Position numbers and translations under genes: made by a program
Shown here: positions 23,640 to 34,879 of the stretch, one piece after another
Layout: each line of letters opens with the position of its first letter
Numbering within the stretch: the first letter of the stretch is position 1
DNA from: Tetrastigma voinierianum
Taxonomy: Eukaryota > Streptophyta > Magnoliopsida > Vitales > Vitaceae
Length of the DNA: 64,000 bases
Assembly (NCBI GenBank): GCA_016808115.1
Contig: JAEQBH010001385.1
Location: 414,001 to 478,000, forward strand
Reading direction: 5' to 3'
Notes under the pieces: model-generated
The model's database searches: none
Told to the model about the DNA's origin: nothing
Seen by the model: only the letters and a program-made list of their open reading frames with translations

Positions 23640-24890
23640 ATGACTTGCGCCTTGAAAACCAGTTGTCTTAGGTAGACTTTGAGACATCAAATGGGAAATG
23701 TCGATCCCCATGAAAGGCGGGAGAGGAACAAAACCCATAAACCTGGAGTTTATTTGGTCATTTAAATTGACAAACCTAGTAGTCACGCATCCTTATGTGA
23801 TTTTCTCTTTAACGAGGTGACAAACTACTTCAATGTGTTTGGGCCTTGCCGCCTTTCATGAAAAACTAAATTGAATGCAATATGCAAATCAGTTTGCTTA
23901 TCAAAGATGAGCTTCATCTGTCCATCCTTCTCAAACCTCAACTCTTAGAGAAGTTATTTTAGCCATATGAGTTCACATGTTGCTAGGATCATAGCTTGAT
24001 ACTCAACTTCCACGTAAGACCTGACCATTATATCTTGTTTCTTACTATTCCAGATTATTAAGTTACTTCCGATAAAGACACAATACCATAAAGTGGAATG
24101 TCTATCCGTGGGGAAACCTGCCCAATCTGCATCTATGTAGCTAATATCCTGGGTATGACCTCTATTCTTATATAACACACCTTAGCTCAATGTTCCTTTG
24201 ATATATCAAAGAATCCAAATATCAACATCCAATGGCTATCACAAGGTGGTCGCAATAATTGACCATGAGCACTCATAGGAAAAGAAATGTCTGATGAAGT
24301 AATGGTGAGGTAGTGTAGTTACCTACGCTAGTACGAGTTAGAAGTTTGGATCCATAGGAGTGTTTATAGGCTTATAGTCTAGCATGCACGTTTCTTCTAG
24401 AATATCAAAAGCATATTTCCTTTGAGAAAGGACCTCAAACAGAACTAGATTAAGCTATCTCAATTCCAATAAAAATACTTGAGTCTCCCCAAGTTTTTAG
24501 TCTAGATGTGGTTGAAAATGTGTTGCTTTAGTTTTATGAATTTTATCTTTGATCATTGCATATGATGATGATGTCATCCACACAAACAACCAAATAAATA
24601 CACCATCCAAAAGAATTACGATGATAAAAAAAAAATGAATGGTCTTCTATGTTCCGAAGCATGTCAAACTCTTGAACAAATGAACTAAAACGGCCAAACC
24701 ATGCTGAGATTGTCTCAAATTAGACTCCTAAGCAACAAAACAAGTGGTTGACCTATATATACTTCCTCTTCAAGATGACCATCAAGCAAGGCATTCTTTA
24801 GAATTAAACGACCACCGACCGAAAAGGGGTTTGCAGGAAAAGTTGGCCAAAGAAGGTTAGCGGGGTGGGGGTGATTTGACGTCAACGATG
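23640..24890 (-). pseudogene. Reversed Copia RT / RNase H fragment in the 5'UTR intron
   Basis: On the minus strand 24178-23954 reads ISYIDADWAGFPTDRHST..., then CVFIGSNLIIWNSKKQ and ILATCELIWLK. These are the Copia RNase H block (YSDADWAG, GSNLVSWSSKKQ, TCELVWLR). Near 24591-24562 the reverse frame gives VVCVDDIII, the YVDD catalytic motif of Copia RT. No LTRs are evident. The fragment lies antisense inside the likely first intron of the CBS-domain gene. Confidence 0.85.
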
Positions 24891-25073
24891 ACTTTCAGAA
24901 AGTTTCATGACAAGAATGATATGACCAGAATGAAACGCAGTCATCGAAGAGTCGCCAAAATTGATTATATGGCTAAACCTTAATTTTAAAAGGTTTTTTT
25001 TTCTCTTGCTTTAATACCCTGTGAGGAGAAGAGATATAAACCTTTTATTGAAGTGAATTAATGAATAATAGAC

Positions 25074-25082
<9 letters not shown>

Positions 25083-25104
<22 letters not shown>
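25083..25104. repeat. (TA)n microsatellite
   Basis: About eleven TA units just upstream of coding exon 1 of the CBS-domain gene. Confidence 0.9.
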
Positions 25105-25258
25105 AGGAGAAGAATAAATATATAATATTTAACAAATTTATTTTGGTATCCTGATGGTGATTGCACTCTTATTTAGTTCTATATCTGTTTGGAATAGTGT
25201 TTGTAAGTCTAGTTATTTCCATTTTATACGACACAAAGATACAGGTATACCTGAAGAT

Positions 25259-27421
25259 ATGGACCAAGCACAAGAAGCTAAGGAGAGTCCACTACTTTTA
25301 AGTTGTGATGCTTATTTTGAGAACATCCAGTCGAGGAAAAAACTGCCACAATCCTTGCAGGAGTCTCTAACAGCTGCATTTGCAAGCATTCCAGTTTCAT
25401 CTTTCTCTGAATTACCTGGGGGCAAAGGTTAGAATTTTGGTATCAAAGCTCAGCCAAATCTCATCATTTAACATGTAGAATGATTTAAATAAGGCATAGC
25501 CCAGGAGGCGAACCTGAATCACTGACCACATCTTCTTATCAAATTTCCTTTTGTAGTGGTTGAGATCCGAGGTGATGCAACAGTTGCAGAGGCAGTTAAA
25601 ATTCTTTCTAATTGCAACATTTTGTCTGCCCCTGTGAGGAACCCAGATGCAGGAACCAGTTCAGATTGGAGGAAGAGGTACCTAGGAATCATAGATTACT
25701 CGGCGATCATACTTTGGGTGCTAGAGAGTGCAGAGCTTGCTGCAGTTGTTTGTTCTGCCAGTACTGCTACCACTGCTGGACTAAGCGCAGGGGCGGTTGG
25801 AGCTCTAGGAGCACTAGCATTGGGAGTAACTGGGCCTGCTGCTGTGGCTGGACTAACTGTTGCTGCAGTTGGGGCAGCAGTGGCTGGTGGAATGGCTGCT
25901 GATAGAGGGGCCGGGAAAGATGCTCCTACTGCTGCTGATCATTTGGGAGAGGAGTTCTATAAATTCCTCTTTCAAGAAGAGCCTTTCAAATCAACCACAG
26001 TAAGCTTTATCCTGCATATAGATCGTCTCTAAGACTGGTCAACTCTAGTTTCTCCTCATATTCAGTTCAGTTTCACCAACGCATTGAGTTTTGCCATGTC
26101 AATTCATTCATTAAAAACAAAGGCACTCTCGCTGTTTGGGTGATTCGGGTTTCCTAATGAAATGAAAAGCATATCAGTTCATATAGCTTATTCTGGAGTG
26201 CTGAAATGGGGAACCACAACAAGATATATAATGGGAAATAGAAGGTGACCTAAACCACTTATTTGTCCTATTGGGAAAATAATATAATTGATGTTACCTT
26301 TTTGTTATAGGTGCAATCCCTACTGAAATCATATCGCAGTGCTCCCTTCCTTCCAGTTGCAACAGATAGTTCTATGTTGAGTGTCTTATTGCTACTCTCC
26401 AAATATAGAATGAGGAATGTACCTGTAATCGAACCAGGCAACCCTTTCGTCAAGAACTACATTACTCAATCTGCAATTATTCAGGACCTTGAGAGATGCA
26501 AAGGAAGGGATTGGTTTGATAGTATTGTTGCACATCCTATTTCTGATTTAGGACTTCCTTTCATGTCTCATATGGAGGTGAGGCTCCCAAGACTATGTTA
26601 GAAAACTTCTCTTCTTGCAGGTACTAAATGTGGAGCTTCAAGAGTCTTGTTTCATCTTGTGTTGGGCAGGTTGTTACCATCCAGAGCACTGAGCTGATTC
26701 TGGAGGCCTTCAAAAAAATGAAAGACTGTAAAATTGGTGGCCTTCCAGTGGTAGAGGGGCCAAGGAAGAAGATTGTTGGAAATGTAAGCATAAGAGATAT
26801 CAGATTCTTGTTGCTCAATCCAGATCTCTTCTCCAATTTCAGGTAGGTTAAAAATCAGAGCTGCACAATGTGTCAAGTTACCTGTTTCTTGGCTTTGAAA
26901 TGTTCTAGTTAGTGAATGCTCCAAGCATGGAAAGAGTTTTTACCCAAAAACCAGGTAAATTCTGATTTGAGAAAGAATATCAATGTCATAGGCAAAACAT
27001 TTGTACTGATCAACATGATCACGCACACCAACGAAGAAGTGAGCACATAAACTAGTCACTAACTTAAAACCATCTCTTCCTCCTTTTTTGTAGAAACATG
27101 TTGATGTAAAGATTTAATTACTTCTCTTTCCCTCTCAGGCAGCTCACCGTCATGGATTTCATGAGTACCATTGCTTCCGCAACTGAAGGAATGGAGAAAG
27201 TTATCCAACCAATAACATGCAATCTTGATTCAGCTCTTGGTAGTGTGATCCACACTCTTGCTTCCAAGTCAGTTCACAGGATTTATGTGGTAGCTGGCCA
27301 CGAAGATGAAGTTGTTGGTGTCATAACACTCAGAGATGTGATTTCTTGCTTCATCTATGAACCTCCTAACCATTTTGACAACTACTTTGGCTTTGCCATG
27401 AAAGACATGTTAAATAAGTGA
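25259..27421 (+). CDS. SnRK1 gamma-1-like protein with four CBS domains
   Basis: Five coding exons: 25259-25427, 25557-25999, 26311-26577, 26670-26842 and 27139-27421. They join in frame to 444 aa with GT-AG borders. The start ATG (MDQAQEAKES) opens the conserved N-terminus before ASIPVSSFSELP. Four CBS motifs pair into two Bateman modules: about residues 58-116, 205-290, 295-352 and 380-440 (for example KIGGLPVVEG..KIVGNVSIRD and VHRIYVV..DEVVGVITLRD). CBS pairs bind adenine nucleotides and in SnRK1 gamma subunits tune the energy-sensing kinase complex. Here the role is by family only. An Ala/Gly-rich hydrophobic insertion lies at about 117-175. A probable non-coding exon (about 22900-23114, donor CCAG/GTATGT) joins an acceptor at 25245 through a 2.1 kb 5'UTR intron. 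The gene is convergent with the PPR gene. Arabidopsis has a CBS protein of this layout that I recall as At1g69800; this gene is not the KINbeta-gamma type. Confidence 0.9.
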
Positions 27422-27625
27422 TGCTTCTGTAGTCAAATTTTGTAAGAACTTCTTGAGATGCAAAAGGTAACCAAATCCAGCCAAGGACAGGATAAGAGAA
27501 CCATTAAACCATGGTTGTCTATGAATCATGTGTGTATGTTATTCTTGTTGCCTTCATGTCACTCCAATCAAAATACAGCAAAATGTTATTTTTGTAGCCT
27601 ACATGTCCCTCCAATCAAGTTGCTT

Positions 27626-29482
27626 TCAAGTCACCCTGATTAAACTACAGCCTGGGAGTTTTTTCAATCCCCTATCATTCATCATTTCTCTGACCCTTTC
27701 TACATCACCCCACCTCCCTTGAACAGCATATATGTTGGACAAAATCACAAAAGGAGTTGGGTCCTGTGGTTCTAACTCGGAAAGTCTTTTCGCCATTTCT
27801 TCTCCCAAAGCAGAATCCAAATGGTTCCTACAAGCACCAAGCAAAGAAGCAAAAACAGATATTGATGCCTCGGGCATTTCATGAATAAGTTCTTGAGCTT
27901 CTTTTATCCTACCAGATCTACCTAAAAGGTCCACCATGCAACCAAAATGCTCTGAGGTTGGGTTTAGGCCATAGTCTCTATTGATCATCTTAAATAATTG
28001 CCATCCTCTGTCAACTTCACCTGTGTGACTGCACACGGATAGGATACTGACAAGTGTTGCCGAATTCGGTGGCACCTTTTCTTCCTGCATCTGATTGAAA
28101 ATCTCAAATGCAGATTGATACTCTCCATTCCTTCCATAACCAGAAATCATAGCATTCCAAAATGCTGGGTCTTTGGGTTTTATTTGAAACTGGCAGAAAA
28201 CTCTTTTAGCCAAATAAGAATGACTGCATTTCATGTACATGTCAATAAGTGCAGTAGAAATGAATTCATCAGTACTGATATTGATTCTAATTGTGTGCCC
28301 ATGAATCTCTTTTCCACTCTGCAAAGCAGAGCAAGCCGAGCAAGCCCGTAAAAGACTTGTGATAGATTTTAAACTGGCTACTACACCAGTTGATTGCATT
28401 TTATGGAAGAACTTATAAGCTTCAAACCCCAGCCCTAGTTGTGAAAATCCACTAATCATAGTATTCCATGTTGCTGAATCAGGTACCAATCCTTCAGATT
28501 CTAACTGTTGAAAAAGTTCAACAGCAATGTCACTCTGACCATTCAACATAAGTCCAGCAATCATGGAATTCCATGTTACGAGGTTCCTGCTGCCTCTCAG
28601 TTCTGTGAATATGTCATAAGCCCAATGCCAAGAACCACACTTGGAATACATGTCCACAAGTGCAGTTCCCACCATAGCATCAAAATTGATCTCAATCTTC
28701 ACGAGAAGCCCATGAATCTGCCTACCAAATCGAATGTACAAAAGTTTGGAACAAGCAGATAGAATTAAAACTAAGGTCACTGAATTGGGTACTTCATCTG
28801 AAGACTCCAACAAGTCCTTAAACGCATCAAAGACCAAATGCGGGACCCCATTTTGCAAAATCCCTGAAATAAAAGCATTGTAGCTGACAACATTCTTATT
28901 CAAAATCCGATCAAACACTTTCTTAGCCGAAACCAACTCCCCGCAATTTGAATACATAGTCACCATCGCGGTCGCCACATAAATATCCGACTCAACGCCC
29001 AACTTTGTCGCCCAGCAATGTACTTGCCCACCAAGTTCAACACTAGCACATGCAGGCAACACACTAGCTATAGTAACCGAATTGGGCCTCAACTTTCCCA
29101 ACACCACCTTTTTGAACGCCCCCAGGGCTTCTTCGAGATACCCATTTTGCGAAAATCCAGAAATCGTGACGTTCAATGAAGGCAAGTTTCTATGAGGTAT
29201 TTCTTCGAACACCTTGAGAGCATGACTCAATAGATGAAGCTTCATGTACATGTCCGCGAGAGCAGTGGCCGAATAAATATCTGAATGAAACCCGGTTTTA
29301 ATGAGATGGGTGTGAAGCATTTGGCCTTGGAGAGGTGAATTGAGCTTGGCACTGGCTTTGAGAAGAAAAGGGAAGGCGAATTTGTGATCGAGGATGGAAG
29401 AAGAAGAGTAGAGTTTGGAGTATAAAGAAAGGGCTTCTCTGAAGAATCCATTGGAAACCAGTTTTGCAATGTCGCTCTTCAT
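27626..29482 (-). CDS. Pentatricopeptide repeat protein, PLS/E type (At2g02750-like)
   Basis: Single-exon reading frame of 618 aa beginning MKSDIAKLVSNGFFREALSL. About a dozen PPR motifs run through the whole protein, with repeated signatures such as ALADMYMK, TALVDMYSKCG, WNSMIAGL, WNTMISGFSQ and WNAMISGYGRNG. It ends with an E-type tail (HFGCMVDLLGRSGRIKEA ... FVILSNIYAVQGRWGDVERV ... GCSLIRV) and has no DYW deaminase domain. Proteins of this class are nuclear-encoded and bind organellar RNA; E-type members usually serve C-to-U editing with a DYW partner. Target and organelle cannot be read here. The stop lies 204 bp from the stop of the CBS-domain gene on the other strand, so their 3'UTRs probably meet or overlap. 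I recall the Arabidopsis counterpart as At2g02750, of similar length. No frameshifts are visible. Confidence 0.95.
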   Translation of the reverse strand: MKSDIAKLVSNGFFREALSLYSKLYSSSSILDHKFAFPFLLKASAKLNSPLQGQMLHTHLIKTGFHSDIYSATALADMYMKLHLLSHALKVFEEIPHRNLPSLNVTISGFSQNGYLEEALGAFKKVVLGKLRPNSVTIASVLPACASVELGGQVHCWATKLGVESDIYVATAMVTMYSNCGELVSAKKVFDRILNKNVVSYNAFISGILQNGVPHLVFDAFKDLLESSDEVPNSVTLVLILSACSKLLYIRFGRQIHGLLVKIEINFDAMVGTALVDMYSKCGSWHWAYDIFTELRGSRNLVTWNSMIAGLMLNGQSDIAVELFQQLESEGLVPDSATWNTMISGFSQLGLGFEAYKFFHKMQSTGVVASLKSITSLLRACSACSALQSGKEIHGHTIRINISTDEFISTALIDMYMKCSHSYLAKRVFCQFQIKPKDPAFWNAMISGYGRNGEYQSAFEIFNQMQEEKVPPNSATLVSILSVCSHTGEVDRGWQLFKMINRDYGLNPTSEHFGCMVDLLGRSGRIKEAQELIHEMPEASISVFASLLGACRNHLDSALGEEMAKRLSELEPQDPTPFVILSNIYAVQGRWGDVERVREMMNDRGLKKLPGCSLIRVT

Positions 29483-31246
29483 GGATTTTTCCGGAACTGC
29501 CCGTTACATGCTCTTCTAACAAAAGTTTATTATTGAGAAACCAAGCTCTACCATACTGTCAGCTCAACCTCGGTTTTCACTTAGTGAAATTTACTTGTAC
29601 AGATTTGGCTAGCCTATGTTTTTTATTTTATTTTTTCACATAATGCTTGAATAGATCTTAGATGTCAGGCCAGCTTGCTTATTTGCACCTCGACTGATCT
29701 CTTGTAGCCTTGAAATTAACAACGGGATAAACTTTCGATGATTTAAGGGGACTCGAATTGATGATGGTTAGATTAAATCCTAAGGCCGAAGATGCTAGCT
29801 AAACGAGTTTTTTTTAATACTTTATTCTTAAAGATAAATTATTTGTTTTTTATACTATAAAAACATCATCTTAACGTGTTAATGTATAAAAATATAGTTT
29901 CATTTAATATATATTTTTACGATGATAATTTAATTTTACGAATAAAATGAAAATATTTATATAATATTCGTTTGAACATATTTATAAAATACAATTAAAA
30001 TTATTATCAGAAATAATTTTTAAAAAATTTAATACCACGAAAAAAAAAATCCTATTTAAATTCATATATAATCTATGTAGACACATTTTATCCAAATTTA
30101 AAAAATAAATAAATTTTAAATAAAAATAATAATTATTTCTACCAAAGAAATCAATCTTTTAAGAAGAAATTGACATGAATAATCTTATGTTTGGTTGGTC
30201 TTCTTTAAATAGTCACATATTGCTTAACTTTGAATAATCCTACATTTAAGAGGTCCTATCGGTCCGCCACCAAAATTGAATGGCTTAAGAGTTTAATCTA
30301 TCCTACATGGCTTAACAGGTCATATCATGTGCATATCACATAACACAATTTAAGGAATCACTTCTCTTTCCTCTCTCTCTCTTTCCTCCTCTTCCTCCAC
30401 CTCTACGACTTCCACCACCTTGTTAGATTTATGCTTTATAAATAATCTGAACCGTTGATCAATAACCAAAATTAATAATAGGTCGTTGGATCCCCAAACT
30501 AGCTAATTAGTGATAAAACCCATTAATTAATTACTTATGCTTGAAGAAACCATGTGTAAAGACAAAGAGTTTGGTTACTTAATAGGTGCAAACCTATAGC
30601 GTATAGACAATGCTTCTGCCGACAAGAACCTTATAAGTGCGTTATAAGATTTTGGGCAAGCTCATAAATGTGATACCTGCCCTAGACCTTCACTCATTCT
30701 CCTTAGGGTCTTTACACACATACACGAGTGTTCTTTCCTTCTGTTTTTGGCAATTAGGCACGCCCACACGTAGATCTGTCGCGACTATAATAACTTGGAA
30801 GGTCCCGCGCCGAAAGGTTAGTAAGCCCTAAGGATGATAACTTTAGTTTATCACACATCTTGGTCAATCATGATTCAGGCTTCCGCTATACATTGATCCT
30901 TATAATTGGTACCATAGCCTTGATTGAATTAGTGTTTGGTAAATCAAATCATTTTGTTTTTTACATGTATATTTTATGCAATTAGATATATGACACCTAG
31001 GTTCTATGGTTGATGTTATTTATATTTTTGTATAAATTAAGGTTTTTGTTTTAGCCTTAATCCATGATAGAAATTTGATTGTATTTTCTTTGGAATGTAA
31101 CTTGGAGGCAAATCATAAGATTAGATATTCATCCTTCATTTATTTATTTGGATAATTTTATGTAAATTCGGATTTATTGAATAAATATATAATAAGTACC
31201 CAAAGAATAAACTAATACATGTTTCTATTCATTGTTTTTCCTATCA
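29483..31246. other. AT-rich intergenic sequence upstream of the PPR gene
   Basis: No gene seen. 29483-29700 should contain the PPR promoter. 29800-30180 is very AT-rich. 30361-30420 is a pyrimidine tract (CTTCTCTTTCCTCTCTCTCT). Short open frames at 30637-30831 and 31248-31442 have no family features. Confidence 0.5.
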
Positions 31247-31990
31247 ATTGAAGCCTCGATTTGGCATACCAACACCAGAATCATGTAGGGGACACAGAGG
31301 AGGGTCAGTGGGAGGAAGAGTGTTTCCGGAAGACCCGGCATGCGCCCACACTAGTCACCTAAAATGGCCAAGATTGGGACTCACGTGTCTGGATTTCGAG
31401 GCTGTGGGGGGTGAGTGCAAGCTTGGATTGGGCCAAATTTAGCCATCTGATCCCTTACTTGGTGTTCTACCTCCTCGTAAAATTTCGTGATGATCCGAGT
31501 TCTGTGTAATGACTGACAATGATTTTAGTTTCTAGATTTAGACGTTGCTTGGTGGCGCGTGCAGCCTCTAATTTGGATGAAATTTGACCAATAAGTTCCT
31601 TATGTGGCGTTCCACCCCTTTGTAAAATTTCATGATAATCCGAGCTTTATGGGGTGACTGGCAGCGATTTTGGTTTTGAGCGCATGAAGCGTCGGATTTG
31701 GACAAATTTTGGCTAATAGGTTCCTCATGTGGTGATCTACCTTCTTGCAAAATTTTGTGATGATAAGAGTTATGTACGAAGTTTGACTGGGATTTTAGTG
31801 GTCGACTTATGTAAGGGACTAGTTAAGATTTTGTGTTTTGGGGGTTAAAACCATAGAAACCAATTCTAACTTGGCCCACACCTCAAAAAATTTCAAGACC
31901 CGATGGAAAGATGGATTACTGTCAGATATCAAGCTGAAGCTGGGGCCTATCAATCCTCAGGTTTTCTTTTCTAATAAACCATAGATTAAG
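31247..31990 (+). repeat. LTR-like fragment with three tandem units
   Basis: Three diverged units of roughly 125-145 bp share GTAAAATTTCGTGATGATCC (near 31479, 31623 and 31748), a preceding GGTTCCTCATGTGG-type phrase and a following GTGACTGGCAGCGATTTT-type phrase. Such repeats are typical of long Gypsy LTRs. No matching partner LTR is visible. Confidence 0.55.
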
Positions 31991-32130
31991 TACCTATTAT
32001 TTATTCTTTGTTTACAATTGTTTTATATAGATATAACATGTGATGTATGTTTGCCATGTCATTTAGAATAGGTGTTGTCATATAATTTTATCATTTGATG
32101 TATATAAATGTACATAATAATATTTGTTTT

Positions 32131-32396
32131 GTTTAGATAATATTGTTATGAAAAATCTAGTTAGATTAATGTAAAAATTAAATAAGTGCAGATTAAAATT
32201 AATTTGATTAATTTTAACCTATGGTTTCCATTAATGGTCAATAATAAAATGATTATATGATGCCCTAACGGATAAATATAATCGGATTTTATGGGATTGG
32301 ATCTAAAATAATTTCAAAATTTTAATGAGATTCTACGACCCAACATTGACAATACTTAGATGTGAAAGATAATTTTGAAACTAAATTAATAGTTAT
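32131..32396. repeat. Tandem duplication unit 1, interrupted by the Gypsy insertion
   Basis: Matches 41899-42169 over its length: TAGATAATATT, GATTAAAATTAATTTGATTA, TCAATAATAAAATG, CGGATTTTATGGGATTGGAT and GACCCAACATTGAC. The Gypsy element begins at its last base. Confidence 0.85.
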
Positions 32397-34782
32397 TGTA
32401 ACACCCTAAATTATACTCTAGTAGTTTATTATAGTTTAGAGGTATAATAAAAGTAAAACTTGTATTTTTCCGGAATTTAAGTGCTAAGAGTGAAAATGAT
32501 AAAACCCGAATTTATCCAAGAGTCAAGGATATAATGGTCAATTATGTGCTGACTCAAAGGATATTATGTAAGAAGATTATATGCCATTATGGAATAATGA
32601 TAAGTGATTAGCAAATAGAATGGACTTTGAGGACTAAATAGCAAAAGGGAAAACCTTAAGCCAAAAATGAGTTTTTGCCAAACATGGCCTTATAACAAAA
32701 ATGGATAAGACCACATTTTGTCTCATAGAACAAGGAGTTCTTATTTGGTTTACAGAGTTAGGCACGGCTTGGAAGAAGAGAAGGAGAAGAGCAAAGAAGC
32801 AAGAAGAAGTAATAGAAAAAAGGAAGAGAAAAGCTAAAAAGGAAAGCTTTGAAGCTTTAAGGTTAGGAAAATCCTAACTTCTTCCATCTATGAGTATATT
32901 CTGATTTAGGGTATGAAGTTTGGTTAAGGTTTGATATTTCCTTCTATTTTGTGTTTGTTTGTGTTGTGCTTTTGTTTTGGATCCTCAATGGAGGAGTTTG
33001 GTGTGAAAAATGAGTTAGGGTTTGTATGGGTCAGAGGCGTTATCCGTTTTTTTTTTTCGACCCTTGCCTTTGTCTGGCCATAACTTGGCCATTAGACCTC
33101 CAAATTGAGTGATTCCAATTTCTGTGTAATCTAGACATCCTGTAGAATAACTCCCAAGAAGGAAGTGTAATCAAATTCGGCTCTTATGGTGCCCAGAAAA
33201 TTCTGGAACTCGAATCTGAGCTTAAAGGTAAGGTTTTGGGTTTATCCTCTAATTTTGGTACAGTTTTGGTGTTTGGGTCATAAGTTGAGTTTTACTCATC
33301 CAAATTGAGTGTTTTAAATTTTTGTGTAATCTATACTTCTAGGAAAACAATTTTCGTGAAAAAAGTATTGCAAAATTGTGTTGGGCGTGTCCTTTGCTAA
33401 GGACCATTTTGTGTAAAATGAATATGATAAAATTATAGGGAAGTACTATAAAAATTTCCCCAGAACCCGTTTTCTTGTATTGGACATTACTTGGCATCCT
33501 GACCTCCAAATTAGATGATTATAGTTGGGGAAGAACCCTAAGAGGTAGACCTACACAAATCTAGAAGGTACCTAATTCTGACCCTAAGTCCCCTGTTTTT
33601 GAGACTGAAGGGAAGATATGGGTTTTGATTTCTTAACATGGGTTGGTTCTCAGATTTAACATATGTTAAACTTATAACATCCAATGAGATGATTTCAATT
33701 TTACCGAAAAATAGATTCATAGAATTACAACTTTTATGAAAGAAGTCTGGGTAAAACATGTCCGCTGTTTTAGAAAATCAGAAAAGTGAAGGCAAAAATC
33801 CATATAATGGTGGGAAGAAGATTTCAATTTGACCTCTTTATAAAAATGTATTGTTAATGCCGATAGTTAATGATTTGAAATATTGCTGATATATGAAGAA
33901 ATTACGGTCATAAGAATTGACTTGGAAAATAATAGGAATGAGGTTAGATTTAAAAAATGTTTTGAATCATATATAAGTAAAGCTTCAGACTTTAATAGTG
34001 TTATGACACTTTGGATCTATCACACCTTGTACCGTATTATACCCAATGGGACAGGTACCTGTTATTAATTCCATCGGTCTATGATAAAAACACGAGTATA
34101 AAAAGATAACAATATGACCAAGATGTTTAAGAAAATAAAAATTTATAATGCATTAGCATACTTTGTACCGTACTATAGTGAACCCTTGGGTACCTTATGT
34201 CAACTCGTATTATAATGTGATCTACTTGGTATAGTATTTAATATGATGACCTTTCAAATGATACATATATATGAACTTGATAAAGAATGAAATGATTAAA
34301 ATGTAATTACCTAAAATAATATTGTATGCTTGTTTACTATATCGATAAATAGTTATATGGTTTTGTTTTTATGTATTTCAACTGAGCTATAAGCTAGCAT
34401 GAGGTTTAATCCACGTATGTGTTAAAGGTAGCTGCCAGACATCCCACGTTTCCGTCAGACCAACATGTACTTTTAGCCTCTTGCAGAGTTCCTGGCTCTT
34501 TTGTACAGAAGTGGTTGTGTAATATTTTTTGTTATAGTGAAACTCAGCTGATACAAGTAAAATTGACTCAAGCATATGTACAAGACTTTTTAAACATCAC
34601 TATGGTGGTAGTTTATTTGGTTATATATTTTGTAGTCTTGAATTTTTATAATTCAAACTTTTAAAGTATGATTATGTCATTTTTGACTTTTTACTTTAGT
34701 TGTTCTCAATTATTTTCCAAATGCAAGCCATGTGTCTCAAATATGTGGCGTCCCTCACTTGCCATAGTTACTGGGCAGTGCA
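32397..34782 (+). repeat. Gypsy 5' LTR
   Basis: About 2.39 kb. It aligns with 39345-41866 across shared blocks such as AAGTAAAACTTGTATTTTT, GATTATATGCCATTATGGAA, GTTTTGGATCCTCAATGGAG and GAAACTCAGCTGATAC versus its partner. The end is taken at GGGCAGTGCA by comparison with the 3' copy. It contains a purine-rich tract at 32762-32870. Confidence 0.82.
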
Positions 34783-34879
34783 TTTACGAATGTGACGAGC
34801 CTAGGTTTAGGCTTCTGGAATAGTTCATGTTAGAAGTATGTATAGTATTGTGTTGGCCTGATGTGAATGTCTTTATTTT

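Noticed and set aside
25612..25902. Alternative Cys/Trp-rich frame within the CBS-domain gene
   Set aside because: It is a shifted reading of coding exon 2, whose true frame splices in phase with four other exons.
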